64,000 bases of DNA from Chlorella sorokiniana (lineage: Eukaryota > Chlorophyta > Trebouxiophyceae > Chlorellales > Chlorellaceae): contig CP084613.1 of assembly GCA_025917655.1 (NCBI GenBank), positions 3,040,001-3,104,000 of the forward strand. Reading direction: 5' to 3'. Under the pieces are notes generated by a model. The model made no database searches. It was not told the origin of the DNA and worked only from the letters and a program-made list of their open reading frames with translations. Position 1 is the stretch's first letter, and the number at the start of each line of letters is the position of its first letter. The translations under genes and the position numbers were made by a program. Of the stretch, positions 62,901-64,000 are shown one piece after another.

Positions 62901-63876
62901 CGGTGGCCAGCGCCAGCGCGCGCACGTCTGAGCGGTGCCCCGCCAGATCCACCACCTGCGCTCGCTCCGCGCTGCCGCTGGGCGCGCCGCCCGCGGGCTG
63001 CCCCTCCCCTCGCTCACGTCCCACACCTCCAGGCAGTTGCTGGCCAGCGCCAGCACCAGAGACGCAAGGTAGCCGCTGGCGCCCGCCCGCCGCCCCGCGC
63101 CGCCCGCCCCCGCCGGCACCACCGCGCACGAGCGCGCCTTGTGCTTGCAACGGATGGCGGCCACCAGCTGCAGCTCGTCGCCCGCCATCAGGCCCTCGTC
63201 CTCCTCCTGCGGGCGGGAACACCAGGGGGAGAGGGGATGGGGGGGCCCACAATTGTTGCAGTGCGCAGTGTGTGAGGCAACAGGGCGCTGGCAGGGACGG
63301 CATGCATGCCACGAGGCAGCATACCAGGCTCGGCAGGAGGCGCCGCCGCACCTCTGCCGCCGCCTCCTCCTCCTGCGCGTCCCCCGCCGCCGCGGCCGCC
63401 GCCCGCTTCTCAGCCTTCTCGCGGCGGCGGCGCCGCCGCCGCTTCATTCTTTTCACCGCCTCGGCCTCTGGGCGCACGCGGTACACCTCGGTCACCCGCC
63501 CCGCCGCCTGGCAGGTCAGCAGCACGCCGCCACGCGGCCCCGGCACCGCCGCGTAGCGCAGCGTCTCCACGCGCTCGCCGCTCTGACGCCGCACCGTGCC
63601 CATGGGCACCAGGAAGGAGGTGCCTGCGACGGCCTGTGCCTGCGACGGCCCCCGCCCCCCGCCTGCTGCTGCTCTGCCGCCGCGGCCGCCTGGCCGGGGC
63701 TCGCCGCCGCGGGCGGGCGTCGGCGCGGCGCCGCCCTTGCCGCCGCCGTCCTCGCCGCCAGGGTTGATGCGGTAGATGCGCAGCTCTGCGTCCGTGCAGC
63801 CCGTGGCCAGCCGCGTCTCCGCTGGGTCCACATCCAGGGACCACACCTCGCCCCTGCACGCATGGGAGGCAGGTGT
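59974..63876 (-). CDS. WDR3: WDR3/UTP12 (DIP2), U3 snoRNP WD40 protein, N-terminus outside window
   Basis: WDR3/Utp12 belongs to the UTP-B part of the small-subunit processome, acting in 18S rRNA maturation. The first visible exon starts after an acceptor near 63858 (EVWSLDVDPAETRLATGC, LRIYRIN). A basic hinge follows (VKRMKRRRRRRREKAEKRAA), then WD repeats: LASNCLEVWDV, VRALALATDDSLLLSASNNC with VKVWNPRSG, GTKEGGIEVFDVGT, AHAGAVWSLAALPDQSG with [46 protein letters not shown], HSVMA-type repeat HADSVMAAAFVPGTHYLFTA with RTVKYWDADKFEHLLTLQGH, and VSGGHDRSLRRWE. The C-terminal UTP12 domain ends with LATLLMRVHMPQLMS, LLGLNMAAMGHLQR and a basic end at 59974. The 5' exons are beyond position 64000. 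Confidence 0.93.
61810..61893. repeat. 42-bp tandem duplication in a WDR3 intron
   Basis: The block CCCCTGCACAGAAGGCGCTGC occurs at 61810-61830 and again at 61852-61872, each followed by a similar C-rich run, giving two units of about 42 bases. It falls in the intron after the LPVLCMDISS exon and duplicates a CTGTGCAG acceptor-like sequence on the minus strand. Confidence 0.7.
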
Positions 63877-64000
63877 GGGGAGATGGGGGAGGGGGGCGCT
63901 TGGTGGGTGTCAGGTGGGGGCAACGGGGCAATGCCCTGCGTCGAGTGTGGCGATGGCGGCGCAGCGCAACCAGGGGTGCCTGCCTGGGCGCCCAGCAGGC

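Overview
The window looks like nuclear DNA of a green alga, most likely a GC-rich trebouxiophyte of the Chlorella group. The genes are split by short, GC-rich GT-AG introns. They include plastid proteins (ferredoxin-thioredoxin reductase catalytic subunit, a phosphoglucomutase with a transit-like N-terminus, a starch-binding CBM20 protein) next to eukaryotic ribosome-biogenesis, nucleoporin, ER and mitochondrial genes. The species assignment is inference; nothing in the sequence names it. All domain calls come from reading translations by eye, and exon joins rest on splice signals plus reading phase.

Layout. 1-6.6 kb: the 3' end of an unknown Q/K-rich gene, a KH-domain (SF1/STAR-type) RNA-binding gene, and the WD40 ribosome-assembly gene GRWD1 (all +). 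6.8-12.1 kb (-): a SWT1-like PIN endoribonuclease and an unrecognised conserved-looking gene. 12.3-14.0 kb (+): an R3H plus ankyrin protein. 14.1-16.2 kb (-): a reticulocalbin-like EF-hand protein of the secretory pathway. 16.5-24.1 kb (+): a long LRR, Kelch and transglutaminase-like gene whose C-terminal half is dynein regulatory complex subunit 7 (DRC7). 24.3-24.8 kb (-): a small SS18/GIF co-activator. 25-27.7 kb (+): ATP12 and a class IV aminotransferase in tandem. 28.4-30.1 kb (-): a CID8-type double-RRM protein. 31.4-32.4 kb (+): FTRC. 32.9-35.2 kb (-): a CBM20 protein and a small helical protein. 35.5-37.6 kb (+): an unrecognised coiled-coil protein. 37.7-40.4 kb (-): a UV-damage endonuclease (UVDE) and an unrecognised gene. 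40.9-44.7 kb (+): phosphoglucomutase. 45.1-45.7 kb (-): an mL40-like mitoribosomal protein. 46.1-47.9 kb (+): a short-chain dehydrogenase. 48.3-51.2 kb (-): NUP50 and a DUF1279/FAM210 protein. 51.3-52.3 kb (+): a PPR protein. 52.5-59.5 kb (-): a PH, coiled-coil and multi-PLAT protein resembling LOXHD1. 60-64 kb (-): WDR3/UTP12, cut by the window edge.

There is no operon or island; these are housekeeping genes, often in head-to-head pairs with 110-430 bp between start codons. Two themes recur. Ribosome biogenesis appears twice (GRWD1, WDR3). Cilium-associated families appear twice (DRC7, LOXHD1-like PLAT), which is notable if the alga is a Chlorella-type organism without visible flagella.

A technical point affects every gene model. 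Many otherwise intact, conserved exons change frame at places where one missing base would restore the reading, usually in or beside a C or G run. This is best explained by under-called homopolymers in the assembly, not by gene decay.
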